Assembly: GCA_023474345.1 (NCBI GenBank)
Contig: JAMCXS010000009.1
Coordinates: 1 to 64,000 of the forward strand
From: Acidobacteriota bacterium
GTDB taxonomy: Bacteria; Acidobacteriota; Terriglobia; UBA7540
Direction of reading: 5' to 3'
DNA: 64,000 bases
Positions within the stretch are counted from its first letter, which is position 1, and each line of letters begins with the position of its first letter. Of this stretch, positions 34,758 through 43,597 are shown piece after piece. The notes beneath the pieces were generated by a model. That model did not search any database, was not told the DNA's origin, and saw only the letters and a program-made list of their open reading frames with translations. The position numbers and the translations under genes were made by a program.

Positions 34758-35333
34758 TCATTTCTGGCCGTGATCAGGCTTGGTGGCCGGCGGGGCCGAT
34801 GGTTTTGCCGGCAACGCTGGTGTCAAAGGAGCTTGAAGCGTCTGGCTGACATCGGCTGGCAGCTTGTCAGCATTGGCTAGCAACAGGCTGACATTCCAGA
34901 TTTCCTCGTCGGTAAGCGAAGTCTGGAAGCCGGGCATGCCAGTGAGACGAATTCCGTGCTTTACCTTCCAGTAGGTCACGCCAACGGGATCGTTCGTGAC
35001 CATGTGGGCGGGTTCAAACAATTGCGGAGGCGGCGGGAATTCTCCCCTCGCAACCGGCGAGCGCGGTTTTCCCGGTAGGCCATGGCAGACAGCACAATTG
35101 TCCCGATAAACCTGCACACCGGCGAGCAGTTCCCCACGGCTGGCCGTGGTGGTGTGAGTTTTTGGCGCTTCGCGGTTTAGGGTTGCATGCAAGGCCGTCT
35201 TCGCAAAAAACCTTTCAAACGGCATTGGCGGCGCTGATGTTGCAACAGGCGCATACCCAGAACGGACATACAAATAGAAAACAGCCGGTACCAGGAGAAT
35301 CCCAATAATAACGCCCACAATGAATTTTCCCAT
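34758..35333 (-). CDS. membrane-anchored c-type cytochrome
   Basis: A 191-residue protein with an N-terminal membrane helix (GKFIVGVIIGILLVPAVFYLYV) and one haem site, C80-A-V-C83-H84. The axial Met is probably M133 in LTGMPGF, and TDEEIWNVSLLL fits the C-terminal helix of small cytochrome c domains. A Pro/Ala/Lys-rich tail follows. It should shuttle electrons in the periplasm. GAGGTG precedes the ATG. No oxidase genes lie nearby. Confidence 0.88.
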   Translation of the reverse strand: MGKFIVGVIIGILLVPAVFYLYVRSGYAPVATSAPPMPFERFFAKTALHATLNREAPKTHTTTASRGELLAGVQVYRDNCAVCHGLPGKPRSPVARGEFPPPPQLFEPAHMVTNDPVGVTYWKVKHGIRLTGMPGFQTSLTDEEIWNVSLLLANADKLPADVSQTLQAPLTPALPAKPSAPPATKPDHGQK

Positions 35334-35535
35334 CGCCTTTTCACCTCTTGGAGGAAATTTGCATTAGCGCACCCCGCGTTTTCACTCTGCCCCTTTGGTC
35401 AACTTGCAGCAGGTTAAAAAATCAACGCCCCTTGTTAGTTTGGCATATATGCCTTGGCAAAGCGTGTTCCGGTGAAAAATCTTTTCCTGGCAACGCCCTA
35501 TGCAAGTGGAAGAAGGCCTTTCCCGACGCCCTGCC

Positions 35536-36975
35536 TCATGCTCCTTTTCTCATCCGCCTGGCCCCTGCACGAGCAATCTTTGGAGGCTCTTGCTCCCCCT
35601 TTGGTTGCTTAGCCTTGAAAAGTTTTTCGGTGGTCTTTGGTTCTTTCGGAGCTTCCTTGATTCCTGCAAGAGACCGGAGTTCTTTTTCAACTTGCTGGTG
35701 AGACTTGAGCTTACCGTCCAATTCGTCAAAGAAAATGCGCTCGAGAATTTTCTCGAAGTTGGGGCCTGGCTTTACCCCAAGCGCCAGAAGGTCCTGCCGA
35801 GGTAGGCGCGCTCGTATCTGAGGCACCTTCACCAAGTAATTCTTGATTCTGCTCTGTACTTTTGCTTGCGGATAATAGGCCAGCAAGAAAAGCAGCAAGG
35901 AATCAGGCTGGGCCGATAATAACTTGAAGGCGTGGCTGGGTATGGCATATTTGGGGCTTCCCAACAGGCGCGCGACTTTGTTCGCTTCTTTTTCCAGATT
36001 CAGGGCCAGTCCGACGATTTTTGAGTCGCCAATAATCTTTTCCGCCAAGCGCTTCTTCAGCGCCCCCCCCAGTTTGTCCGCCAGGCAGTGAAAGTTGAGC
36101 AGAAACGGATCGGCGCCGGGAATCTTGCGCGAGACCGCATGAACCTTCCGGAACCGATCATACGGTATTTTTGTGAGACTCCGGTCAAGCCCGCTCAAGA
36201 TTCCCTGTTCGGCGTACAGTTTAAGCACGCGGTCGGGACTGTCTTCGCGCAGTACGGCTTCGAGTTCTCGCGCCTGGCTGTCCGGCAAGAGATTGGCCCA
36301 TGCGCGTTCCTGGAGCGCGGCCTCAAGCCACCGCCCGGTCTTTTCTTCGGCCTTAAACCCCAATCGAAGGCCCAGGCGGAATAGTCTGTAAATTCGAACC
36401 GGGTCCTCGAAAAAGCTCCGGGGGTGCAGTGCGCGAATCTCCTTTCTTTCGGTGTCGGATACGCCATTCTTGGGGTCTAAAAGCAGACCGCGCGAATTCG
36501 GGTGAAGGGATATTGCCATGGCGTTGAGTGCAAAATCCCGCCTTTTCAGGTCGTCAAAAATCGTTGCCGGAGTAATTACGGGAGGCCGGCCAGGCGTGGA
36601 AAAGGTTTCCTGGCGGCACTGGGCTATTCCCGCGCGGACGCCGTTGGCGAAGCATACTGTTGCTGCTCTGCGATACTGATCAACCTGGACTTTGAGCACC
36701 TCAGCGGCACTTTGATCCCAGCCATTGACCGGCTTTGCCAGACTTTTTTGCCGGGAATCACTTATGCGCAGGTAGCGCAAGATCTTCTGAATTTCTCCTT
36801 CGACGGCAAAATCCAGATTGCGGGCAGCCGCCTGCCCGAAAGTCATGTCGCGTACCGCCCCGCCAACAAGATACAAGTTGAGGTCCTCGGCGTGAGCGAC
36901 CCGGCTGAGGTTGTTTAGCACCTGGAATTGCGCCGGGGAAAGCCTGTTCTCCATCAGGAAGTTGTAGTCGCTCAT
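35536..36975 (-). CDS. tRNA nucleotidyltransferase / poly(A) polymerase family protein
   Basis: A 479-residue class II CCA-adding/PcnB-like protein. The head has LVGGAVRD (38-43) followed by the catalytic strand, which reads N53-L-D55 where family members have D-x-D. RRDFALNAMAISL and the EDPVRIYRLFRLGLRLGF motif are intact. The C-terminus is extended and rich in Lys, Pro and Ala. The normal role is adding or repairing tRNA 3' CCA, or polyadenylation. The Asp-to-Asn change makes activity uncertain. xerD lies 39 bases away on the same strand. Confidence 0.8.
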   Translation of the reverse strand: MSDYNFLMENRLSPAQFQVLNNLSRVAHAEDLNLYLVGGAVRDMTFGQAAARNLDFAVEGEIQKILRYLRISDSRQKSLAKPVNGWDQSAAEVLKVQVDQYRRAATVCFANGVRAGIAQCRQETFSTPGRPPVITPATIFDDLKRRDFALNAMAISLHPNSRGLLLDPKNGVSDTERKEIRALHPRSFFEDPVRIYRLFRLGLRLGFKAEEKTGRWLEAALQERAWANLLPDSQARELEAVLREDSPDRVLKLYAEQGILSGLDRSLTKIPYDRFRKVHAVSRKIPGADPFLLNFHCLADKLGGALKKRLAEKIIGDSKIVGLALNLEKEANKVARLLGSPKYAIPSHAFKLLSAQPDSLLLFLLAYYPQAKVQSRIKNYLVKVPQIRARLPRQDLLALGVKPGPNFEKILERIFFDELDGKLKSHQQVEKELRSLAGIKEAPKEPKTTEKLFKAKQPKGEQEPPKIARAGARRMRKGA

Positions 36976-37014
36976 AGTCTCCCGTATGTCCGCCTAACCT
37001 GATGGAAGACACCT

Positions 37015-37920
37015 TCAGGCTCGCGGGTGATGAGATTGATATACTTGCCGCAACCGCTCTTTCAGGACGTGCGTATAAATCTGAGTGGTCGAAATATCAC
37101 TGTGCCCCAGCATTGTCTGAATCGAGCGCAGGTCAGCCCCACGCTCCAGCAAATGGGTGGCAAAGGAGTGCCGTATCATGTGCGGAGTCAGTGACGTGTA
37201 AATTCCCGCTTGCCGCCCGTACGCCCTCAGAATCTTCCAAAAACCCACCCGAGAAAGCGCGCTTCCTCGAGCATTAAGAAACAGGAAAGGAATTCCTGGC
37301 TTCTTCATGAAGTTGCTCCGTCCGTGACGAGCATACGCTTCTACTGCCCTGAGCGCCGATTTGCCCACGGGAATCAGGCGCTCTTTCCTCCCTTTGCCGA
37401 GACAACGGACAATGCCTAACTCGGGTTCGAAGTCTTCCCATCGGACCGAAAGAAGTTCTGAGACCCGCATGCCTGTTGCATAGAGCAGTTCCAGCATTGC
37501 ACGGTCACGAAGGCCGGCCGCGGTTGCTGGATCAGGCTGAGCAAGCAAGGCGTCCACCTCCTGAGCGCTAAGATATTTAGGAAGCGAATGATCCAGCCTT
37601 GGTGCCTCAATCTCCCGGGCCGGGTCTTGGGAGAGCCTTCCCTCTTTGACCTGGAATTGGTAAAAATGCCGCAGGGCCGCCAGGTGCCTTGCCACGGAAC
37701 GCGCGCTTAAACCCTGCCGGTATAAAGACTCAAGAAACTTGCGAATGTTCTCGTGACGAACCCGATCCCATGTGAGTCCGGAAGCTTGCAAGTATAGGGC
37801 GAACTTTTCGAGATCGTGCCGATAGCTTACGATGCTGTTCGGCGCAAGTCCCTTCTCAACCCTGGCATAATCCAGGAAGTTGAAAATCTCAGATGCAACG
37901 TCGGCTGGCGGATCCAGCAT
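37015..37920 (-). CDS. xerD: tyrosine recombinase XerD-like
   Basis: A 301-residue tyrosine recombinase. The SAM-like DNA-binding core is at about 1-95 (LDYARVEKGLAPNSIVSYRHDLEKF). The catalytic residues are all visible: R in TGMRVSELL, K in GKGRKERLIPV, HMIRHSFATHLLERGADL, the second His in MLGHSDISTTQIY, and the nucleophile Tyr in IYTHV. With XerC it resolves chromosome dimers at dif. The length and sequence fit XerD; XerC is the alternative. No phage or integron genes are near, so it is a housekeeping copy. Confidence 0.88.
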   Translation of the reverse strand: MLDPPADVASEIFNFLDYARVEKGLAPNSIVSYRHDLEKFALYLQASGLTWDRVRHENIRKFLESLYRQGLSARSVARHLAALRHFYQFQVKEGRLSQDPAREIEAPRLDHSLPKYLSAQEVDALLAQPDPATAAGLRDRAMLELLYATGMRVSELLSVRWEDFEPELGIVRCLGKGRKERLIPVGKSALRAVEAYARHGRSNFMKKPGIPFLFLNARGSALSRVGFWKILRAYGRQAGIYTSLTPHMIRHSFATHLLERGADLRSIQTMLGHSDISTTQIYTHVLKERLRQVYQSHHPRA

Positions 37921-38394
37921 GACTGGTGCTGTCTCCTACGTGGCACAAACCACAAATTACATTCTTAATGATATTATAATCACTGAGTTAAGATTTAAGA
38001 CCTCTAGTTGCTGATTGTGGCTCATGATCGGCATCTCCGTCAAAGCGAAATCCACAAAAGTCCTTTTACTGCACTTATTTTATTGAGCCTTAAACATTGT
38101 GGCAGTCGGTCCACCCAAGTAGTGAATGCCGAATATTCAATCAGACAGGCACATTCTTTGACTAGCTAGAACCTCGGGCTACAACTACAACAGCCAGAAG
38201 GCTTAAATCGAATCGCATCTTAGCACAAGCGGTTTGGCAAGACCAAGCTGGTTTTTCTCCTGCTCCGACGGCAGCCGATCCTGAAAGTGTTCCCGAATTC
38301 ATAGGTGCGCGGCCCGGTTTTGCCGGGACGGGCGGTATACTCTGCGGTATTGATGTGGTTTGGTTGTCGCTTTCGGGGGAAATAATTTGTAAAA
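37921..38394. other. AT-rich intergenic region
   Basis: About 470 bases upstream of xerD, visibly richer in A and T than the surrounding genes. I see no gene, RNA or clear repeat. It should hold the xerD promoter. Confidence 0.5.
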
Positions 38395-39081
38395 TCAAGG
38401 GGTTACAGGCGGTAGCTCCAACTGTTGATGGATAGCGTAAAGAACCAGTTCCAGACGATCGGAGACCCCCACCTTGTCATAAATGGATCTGAGGTGGTTT
38501 TTCACAGTTTGTTCGGTAATTGCCAAGTGCTCCGCAATTTCACGGTTTCGACAGCCCTGAGTCAAGCAGCTTATGATCGTCCGTTCACGACGGGTGAGGG
38601 TGTCTACCGGACGAGGCCGACGGTCTTTATCGCTTATAATTCCCTCACCGGTCGAAGCCGAAGGTTTCGGCGGCAGGATAGTTGCTCCTTCCATAACCTT
38701 CCGTACGTTCTTAACAAAAACCTCCGGGTGATCCTCCTTTGAGATAAGCCCTGAGGCTCCTGACTCTACGACCTGCTTACCATTCTCTTCGGAAAATAGA
38801 GAGGTTGTGACTACGATTTTGCACCCCGGCGATTCGTGCAAGATCTGCGCAATCAGATTGCGATTGCCGTCGCGGGCAATTTCTTGCTGGACAATCACCA
38901 GATCCGGGCGGAAGGATTTGATCATGGCCACAACTTGCGGGGCACTCTCAGCTTGCGCGACCACGCGCAGATCGTCCTCAGCGCTAAAAAGCCTTTTTAG
39001 CCCCAGACGGAAAATCCCCTCGCGATCCGCGACCAGGATTTTAATCTTCTTCTTCGCCTTCTGCTGGTTTTTCGCTTCCAT
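38395..39081 (-). CDS. LuxR-family response regulator with atypical receiver
   Basis: A 228-residue regulator. The receiver fold is at 13-130 and the LuxR helix-turn-helix at about 160-225 (TLTRRERTIISCLTQGCRNREIAEHLAITEQTVKNHL). The position of the phospho-acceptor Asp is Q65 (LVIVQQEI), and the acidic pair near the N-terminus is D19-R20. The Thr (TTS at 92-94) and Lys (K115) positions are kept. So classical phosphorylation by a histidine kinase is unlikely. No kinase gene lies nearby. The output domain looks intact and should bind DNA. Confidence 0.87.
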   Translation of the reverse strand: MEAKNQQKAKKKIKILVADREGIFRLGLKRLFSAEDDLRVVAQAESAPQVVAMIKSFRPDLVIVQQEIARDGNRNLIAQILHESPGCKIVVTTSLFSEENGKQVVESGASGLISKEDHPEVFVKNVRKVMEGATILPPKPSASTGEGIISDKDRRPRPVDTLTRRERTIISCLTQGCRNREIAEHLAITEQTVKNHLRSIYDKVGVSDRLELVLYAIHQQLELPPVTP

Positions 39082-39246
39082 GCCCGAAGTTCAAGTCCCT
39101 GACGTTGCCGGTCAGGTTTGTTTGTAAAACAAGTTGCCGAACGATAATCTCCGTGCTCGAGCACGGTAAGCTAAGAAGCAGGAAGTTAGCTTAGCCTTCT
39201 TGAAGCATTGCACTGACTGCGATCGAAATCCACGGACAGCAACGGC

Positions 39247-39582
39247 CTACACTCGCTGCCCACGAGGGAGCAACTGGTAGTCATCGATGACCACGCCGAT
39301 CCCGGCGGCCGCACCTTGCGCCCGTTGCCGAACAACGCGCCCCCGGCAGCGCAGTTCTGTACGAACCTTGGTCACTTCAGAAGAAAGTAATACGGTAAAT
39401 TGAATCTCCGTATCATGGCGCAATCGGACAGGGGTCACAATAAAAAGTCCATTGCCGCTGATATTACCTGTTTTCGCTTGTACATGTCGTTCAATCCCGG
39501 CGGGACTCTTCCACCGGATGCTCACCGGAAGCTCTATCGGAATTCGTGTCCCACCGCGGATGCCCCTCTGCTCCATGCTCAT
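39247..39582 (-). CDS. PilZ-domain protein
   Basis: A 111-residue PilZ domain. The N-terminal Arg-rich stretch (RGIRGGTRIPIELPVSIRW) and TGNISGNGLFI match the two c-di-GMP-binding motifs, though the first is a spaced variant of RxxxR and the second has N for D. The start is ATG 39582, behind AGGTGA; a GTG three codons upstream is the alternative. It lies 165 bases upstream of the atypical LuxR regulator on the same strand. It probably links c-di-GMP to some output; the partner is unknown. Confidence 0.78.
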   Translation of the reverse strand: MSMEQRGIRGGTRIPIELPVSIRWKSPAGIERHVQAKTGNISGNGLFIVTPVRLRHDTEIQFTVLLSSEVTKVRTELRCRGRVVRQRAQGAAAGIGVVIDDYQLLPRGQRV

Positions 39583-39876
39583 GTTATTCACCTAAATTCA
39601 ATTGTCCGCAGCTTATCTCGTTTTCTTCAAAACCACAAGCGCTTGTTTTCTTCGGTTTGCCGCGAAACGCGGCACAAGAGTTTGATATCTGACTCGCGCG
39701 TATTGTCGGTCACCATCTCCAGCAAGGCAAGAGGACTCAAGTACTGGTACGGAGGTACGGGCCGTTGCCTATCCTTGCCGCCCCTGATAACCTTGCAGCG
39801 TGGGATACGCAGCGATTTGCTGCTCCGGCAGCCACAATTGCCGGTATCCCTTTATCCTAGAAGGAGTTCGCGATTC

Positions 39877-40899
39877 ATGAGACTTGGTGATATTGCAGCG
39901 AAGCTGGGCGCAAAGCTTGAGGGTCCTGAAGACGTTGAAATTACGGCGGTTGCTCCCATCGAGATTGCCGGGCCCACATCTTTGACCTTCCTTTCAAATC
40001 CTAAATATCGGCGGAAACTGAAGACAACTCGAGCGGCGGCGATTATTTTGTCGCCTCAGGAGCCTGACCCGGGACGCCCAGCATTACGTTCTGAGAATCC
40101 CTACCTGGCCTTTGCGCGGGCTTTGGAGCTTTTTGCTCCGCCGTTGCGTTCCGCGCCGGGCATTCACCCGAGCGCCGTTATCGCCTCGGACGTCCGACTC
40201 GGGCGCAACCCATCGATTGGACCACATGTTGTCATTGAAGAAGGTGTTGAAATTGGCGACAACTGTGTCATAAAGGCGCACGTCATGATTTACCAGGGGG
40301 CGAAGATCGGGCATGGCTTTTTCGCTCATTCGCATGCCGTTGTCCGGGAAAATGTGACCGTTGGTAATAACGTGACTTTACAGAACGGGGCTGTTGTCGG
40401 AGGTGACGGATTCGGTTTCGCCCGCCAGGCGGACGGCTCCTACTACAAGATTGTGCAAGCCGGAACTGTTGTTGTCGAAGATAACGTTGAGGTACAGGCT
40501 AACGCCTGCATTGATCGGGCAACGGTCGGCGAAACGCGGCTCCGGCGAGGGGTAAAAGTCGATAACCTGGTTCAGGTCGGGCATGCTTGCGATATCGGCG
40601 CTAATACCCTGCTTTGCGGCCAAGCGGGCTTGGCGGGAAGCTGCAAGGTGGGTCAGAACGTAGTTCTCGCGGGCCAGGTCGGCGTGGCGGGCCATCTGAC
40701 GATTGGTGACAACGTCATTGCCACGGCGCAGACTGGAATTCCTTCAGATGTGGAATCAAACAAAATCATTTCCGGATATCCAGCGATCGATAATGCCCGA
40801 TGGCTGAAGTGCGCGGCGGCCTATGCTCGATTACCTGAAATTTACGCGGCGGTGCGACGGCATTTTAGCCACTCCGATTCCCAAGATACCGGTGATTGA
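39877..40899 (+). CDS. lpxD: UDP-3-O-acylglucosamine N-acyltransferase
   Basis: A 340-residue LpxD. The N-terminal uridine-binding domain (about 1-100) is followed by many left-handed beta-helix hexapeptide repeats (VVIEEGVEIGDNCVI and so on). The catalytic His sits in DNLVQVGHACDIG. The enzyme adds the second acyl chain in lipid A synthesis, which shows a diderm envelope. ATG 39877 is chosen because an AAGGAG site lies 11 bases upstream and the family N-terminus begins there. Other lpx genes are not in the window. Confidence 0.93.
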   Translation: MRLGDIAAKLGAKLEGPEDVEITAVAPIEIAGPTSLTFLSNPKYRRKLKTTRAAAIILSPQEPDPGRPALRSENPYLAFARALELFAPPLRSAPGIHPSAVIASDVRLGRNPSIGPHVVIEEGVEIGDNCVIKAHVMIYQGAKIGHGFFAHSHAVVRENVTVGNNVTLQNGAVVGGDGFGFARQADGSYYKIVQAGTVVVEDNVEVQANACIDRATVGETRLRRGVKVDNLVQVGHACDIGANTLLCGQAGLAGSCKVGQNVVLAGQVGVAGHLTIGDNVIATAQTGIPSDVESNKIISGYPAIDNARWLKCAAAYARLPEIYAAVRRHFSHSDSQDTGD

Positions 40900-40911
40900 A
40901 ATTGCCGACAG

Positions 40912-41640
40912 TCAAGCGCTGTCGGGTTCAAGTGGCCTCTCGTCGGGTGCAAGCCCTGCCAGGATGGCGTGGCGTACCTGGGCCGCGACCTCTGCTCGGT
41001 TCGCTATACTGTAATGAGCGGTCGGGACAGGATCATGAATTGTAATCCTAAGCGTACCCTCGTGTATGGCGAATTCTCCTTTGCGAATAATCTTGCTGCC
41101 GCCTGATACGGAAATCGGCATGATCGGAACGCCGGCCTTGATGGCCATAACGAAGACGCCCTTTTTGAAGGCTTGGAGTCTGCCATTCTTGCTTCGGGTC
41201 CCTTCGGGAAACACCAGGAAAGAATGCCCGTTTTTGATGGACTCCACAGCCTGGTCCACAGCGGCAAAAGCTTGCTCACGACTTTTGCGATCCACGGGAA
41301 TAAATCCCCTCATGCGCATGCCGTCTCCCAAAATGGGTATGCGAAATACTTCTTTTTTCGCCAGAATTAAGATCGGGGGAAGAATTGCGACGAGAGCGGG
41401 CGGGTCACAGTTGCTCTGGTGATTAGACATAAACACCACGGCAAGGGCGGTCGGGATTTTTTGCCGGCCTTCAACAACAACTCTGACGCCGGCCAGCCAG
41501 AAGGCCATCCTTGCGCCCGCAATTCCGGCTCGATAAATGCGGTCGGTATTGCCCGTGACTGCGCATAGAAGAAGCAACGGCAGGCCAACAATCAAAATGT
41601 AGAGGACGACGGCTGTATAGACAAACAATGTTCGAAACAT
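40912..41640 (-). CDS. plsC: 1-acyl-sn-glycerol-3-phosphate acyltransferase
   Basis: A 242-residue acyltransferase with an N-terminal membrane segment (TAVVLYILIVGLPLLLL). The HX4D motif is NHQSNCD, with FPEGTRS downstream. It makes phosphatidic acid from lysophosphatidic acid at the inner membrane. The start is ATG 41640, which shares one base with the stop of the upstream M61 gene (TGATG), so the two are translationally coupled. It converges on lpxD with only 12 bases between stops. Confidence 0.88.
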   Translation of the reverse strand: MFRTLFVYTAVVLYILIVGLPLLLLCAVTGNTDRIYRAGIAGARMAFWLAGVRVVVEGRQKIPTALAVVFMSNHQSNCDPPALVAILPPILILAKKEVFRIPILGDGMRMRGFIPVDRKSREQAFAAVDQAVESIKNGHSFLVFPEGTRSKNGRLQAFKKGVFVMAIKAGVPIMPISVSGGSKIIRKGEFAIHEGTLRITIHDPVPTAHYSIANRAEVAAQVRHAILAGLAPDERPLEPDSA

Positions 41641-43487
41641 CAGTTTTGCGCTGCCCGCACTAAGGTGGTCTGCCCTGTGAGCCATCCTTCCCGCACCCGC
41701 TGTTGCTCTTCAGTAGGACGGTTGTTTTCCTTAATGCGGTAGATAGTCGCAAGCTGGGAACCAAGTCGAAATTCCGTTTTAAAAATACGTGTGCCGCGGC
41801 GGACAGTGAATCTGATCTGCTGGCCGGGACGCATTTCACTAAGCTGTTCTTCGGGAAGCCACGTCAGCTCAGTACCGTTCATTTTAAGTAGAATGTCGCC
41901 AGATCTAAGTCCGGCCTTCTGCGCGTCGCTTCCAGGTTCGACCAGGTCCACAACGACCGGGCCGCGAAAGCTTTTAACTGCCCGGAAGCCCATGTCCGCC
42001 ACTTTGGCCTGCCTGGCTTGAAGGCTTAAACCCGCATAACCAAGATAAGTGTCGTAGTCGAGACCGCGAGTCCCATCGACGTAATCGCGGAAAAAAGCTT
42101 TGCAATCAAAACCGGGCGCAAGCGCTGTGATCATCTTTTCAAGGTCGCCGTCGTCAAAGTAACGGCCCCGCTTGGCGTAATCCTCGTTTAGGCGGCGCAT
42201 GAGACTATCGAGGCTATGCCGGTTGCCGCTCGCGTGCCGGATGGCAAGATCCAGCAAATAACCCAGCAACTCACCTTTATTGTAATAAGAAATGCTTCGC
42301 TCGGGCCGGAAGTAATCGGGATACTTTTCAAGCCAGGCTTCCCGGCCGGATTCTTCAGCACTCTGGAAATGTCTGGCCGGGCGAGCCTGGAGATCTGCGA
42401 TCTGCGAGGCGAGGTGCTCGTAAAAATCCATTCGATCAATGAGTCCTGTGCGGAGCAAAACAAGTTCGCCGTAAGTGCTGGTTACCCCTTCGCAAAACCA
42501 GAGATCGCTTGTATCGTTTCCGTGGATATAGTCGATCGGCTCAAGCCCTTTGGGCCGGATGCGCTTGACGTTCCAAAGGTGGAAAAACTCGTGGGCGGTA
42601 ATCGCCTCAAGCGAATAGAGACCTCCGCGCATGTAATCAGCCGGAACGCTAATTGCCGCTCCGTTGCGATATTCCATACCTCCGCCAGTGCCCTGCTGTG
42701 GAAAATAATAAAAGAAAGTATAGCGGCGGAATGGGACATCCTCCATAAGCCGCGTTTCTGCCGCAGTAATCCTTTTGAGCGCAGCCAGCAACCGCTTTGA
42801 CGAATAGAGGTTCGGCGCGCCGTCGACAATCACGCGAAACTTCGCCTCCTTCTGAACGTAGTCATATTCCTGAAACTCGCCCGCCTCGGCGGGACTGTCC
42901 GCCAGCCGGTCGTAATTTGGCGCAGCGTATTCGCCGGGCGACTTCCCGTCGTTAAGAGCTGTGACCAACTTCCAGCCTTCGGGCAACAGAAACTTGACTT
43001 CTACGGCGCGGGCGCGGTCTTGCGGCAGATAAAAGAGCAGCAACGCAAAGTTCAGAAAGGCGCGGTGAGTATTAAGAACACTGGAGAACACATCATCCTG
43101 GTCGGCATAAACGGCGTAATGGATTTCAAGATCGGAACAATGCTCGGTACTTTGCCATGTCTCAAGGTTCAAGCGGCTTAATGGTACGGGTTTGGCATTG
43201 CACTGCGCTTCAACCTGCTGGGCATCCCTGACAAAGTCGCGAATTTGATACAAATTGTTCCATGCCGGAAACTGCAGTTCGGTGCCTGCCTTGGCATCCG
43301 GGACAACCATTGTGACCTCGACCAAATGCGAAGCGGGCTTCCGCAGATCAAGGATGTAGCGAATGGGTAAATTTCGCGCGAAGATGTTCCCTGCCCCGGT
43401 AAGCGCCAGAATGATGGCCAGAAAAACGCCGCGCTCCCCGCGTCGCGATTGGAACATTACCCCAAAAGTCATCAAAACTTTTCTCAT
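41640..43487 (-). CDS. M61 family aminopeptidase with PDZ domain, exported
   Basis: A 615-residue M61 (glycyl aminopeptidase-like) peptidase. A signal or anchor lies near residues 18-36 (GVFLAIILALTGAGNIFA). The N-terminal M61 beta domain precedes the zinc motif H299-E300-x-x-H303 (AHEFFHLWN), and a PDZ domain is near 530-605 (GSDAQKAGLRSGDILLKMNG). The start is placed at MRKVLM with GAAGGG upstream; 94 further upstream in-frame codons look non-coding. It probably trims peptides in the periplasm. Confidence 0.87.
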   Translation of the reverse strand: MRKVLMTFGVMFQSRRGERGVFLAIILALTGAGNIFARNLPIRYILDLRKPASHLVEVTMVVPDAKAGTELQFPAWNNLYQIRDFVRDAQQVEAQCNAKPVPLSRLNLETWQSTEHCSDLEIHYAVYADQDDVFSSVLNTHRAFLNFALLLFYLPQDRARAVEVKFLLPEGWKLVTALNDGKSPGEYAAPNYDRLADSPAEAGEFQEYDYVQKEAKFRVIVDGAPNLYSSKRLLAALKRITAAETRLMEDVPFRRYTFFYYFPQQGTGGGMEYRNGAAISVPADYMRGGLYSLEAITAHEFFHLWNVKRIRPKGLEPIDYIHGNDTSDLWFCEGVTSTYGELVLLRTGLIDRMDFYEHLASQIADLQARPARHFQSAEESGREAWLEKYPDYFRPERSISYYNKGELLGYLLDLAIRHASGNRHSLDSLMRRLNEDYAKRGRYFDDGDLEKMITALAPGFDCKAFFRDYVDGTRGLDYDTYLGYAGLSLQARQAKVADMGFRAVKSFRGPVVVDLVEPGSDAQKAGLRSGDILLKMNGTELTWLPEEQLSEMRPGQQIRFTVRRGTRIFKTEFRLGSQLATIYRIKENNRPTEEQQRVREGWLTGQTTLVRAAQN

Positions 43488-43597
43488 TCGAAACCCTTCG
43501 ACTCCATCTGCCTTCAATATCTTATCCGACAGGGACGAATCTGCCCGCGATTCTTTGCCTGAGACGTGAACAGCACGAACTGAAGTCCTGTACTTTC

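Noticed and set aside
37015-37920. Phage or integron integrase
   Set aside because: Length and core motifs match housekeeping XerC/D, and there are no phage genes or attachment sites nearby.
38162-38398. Short minus-strand frame next to the LuxR-type regulator
   Set aside because: Low complexity, no start signal, overlaps the regulator's end.
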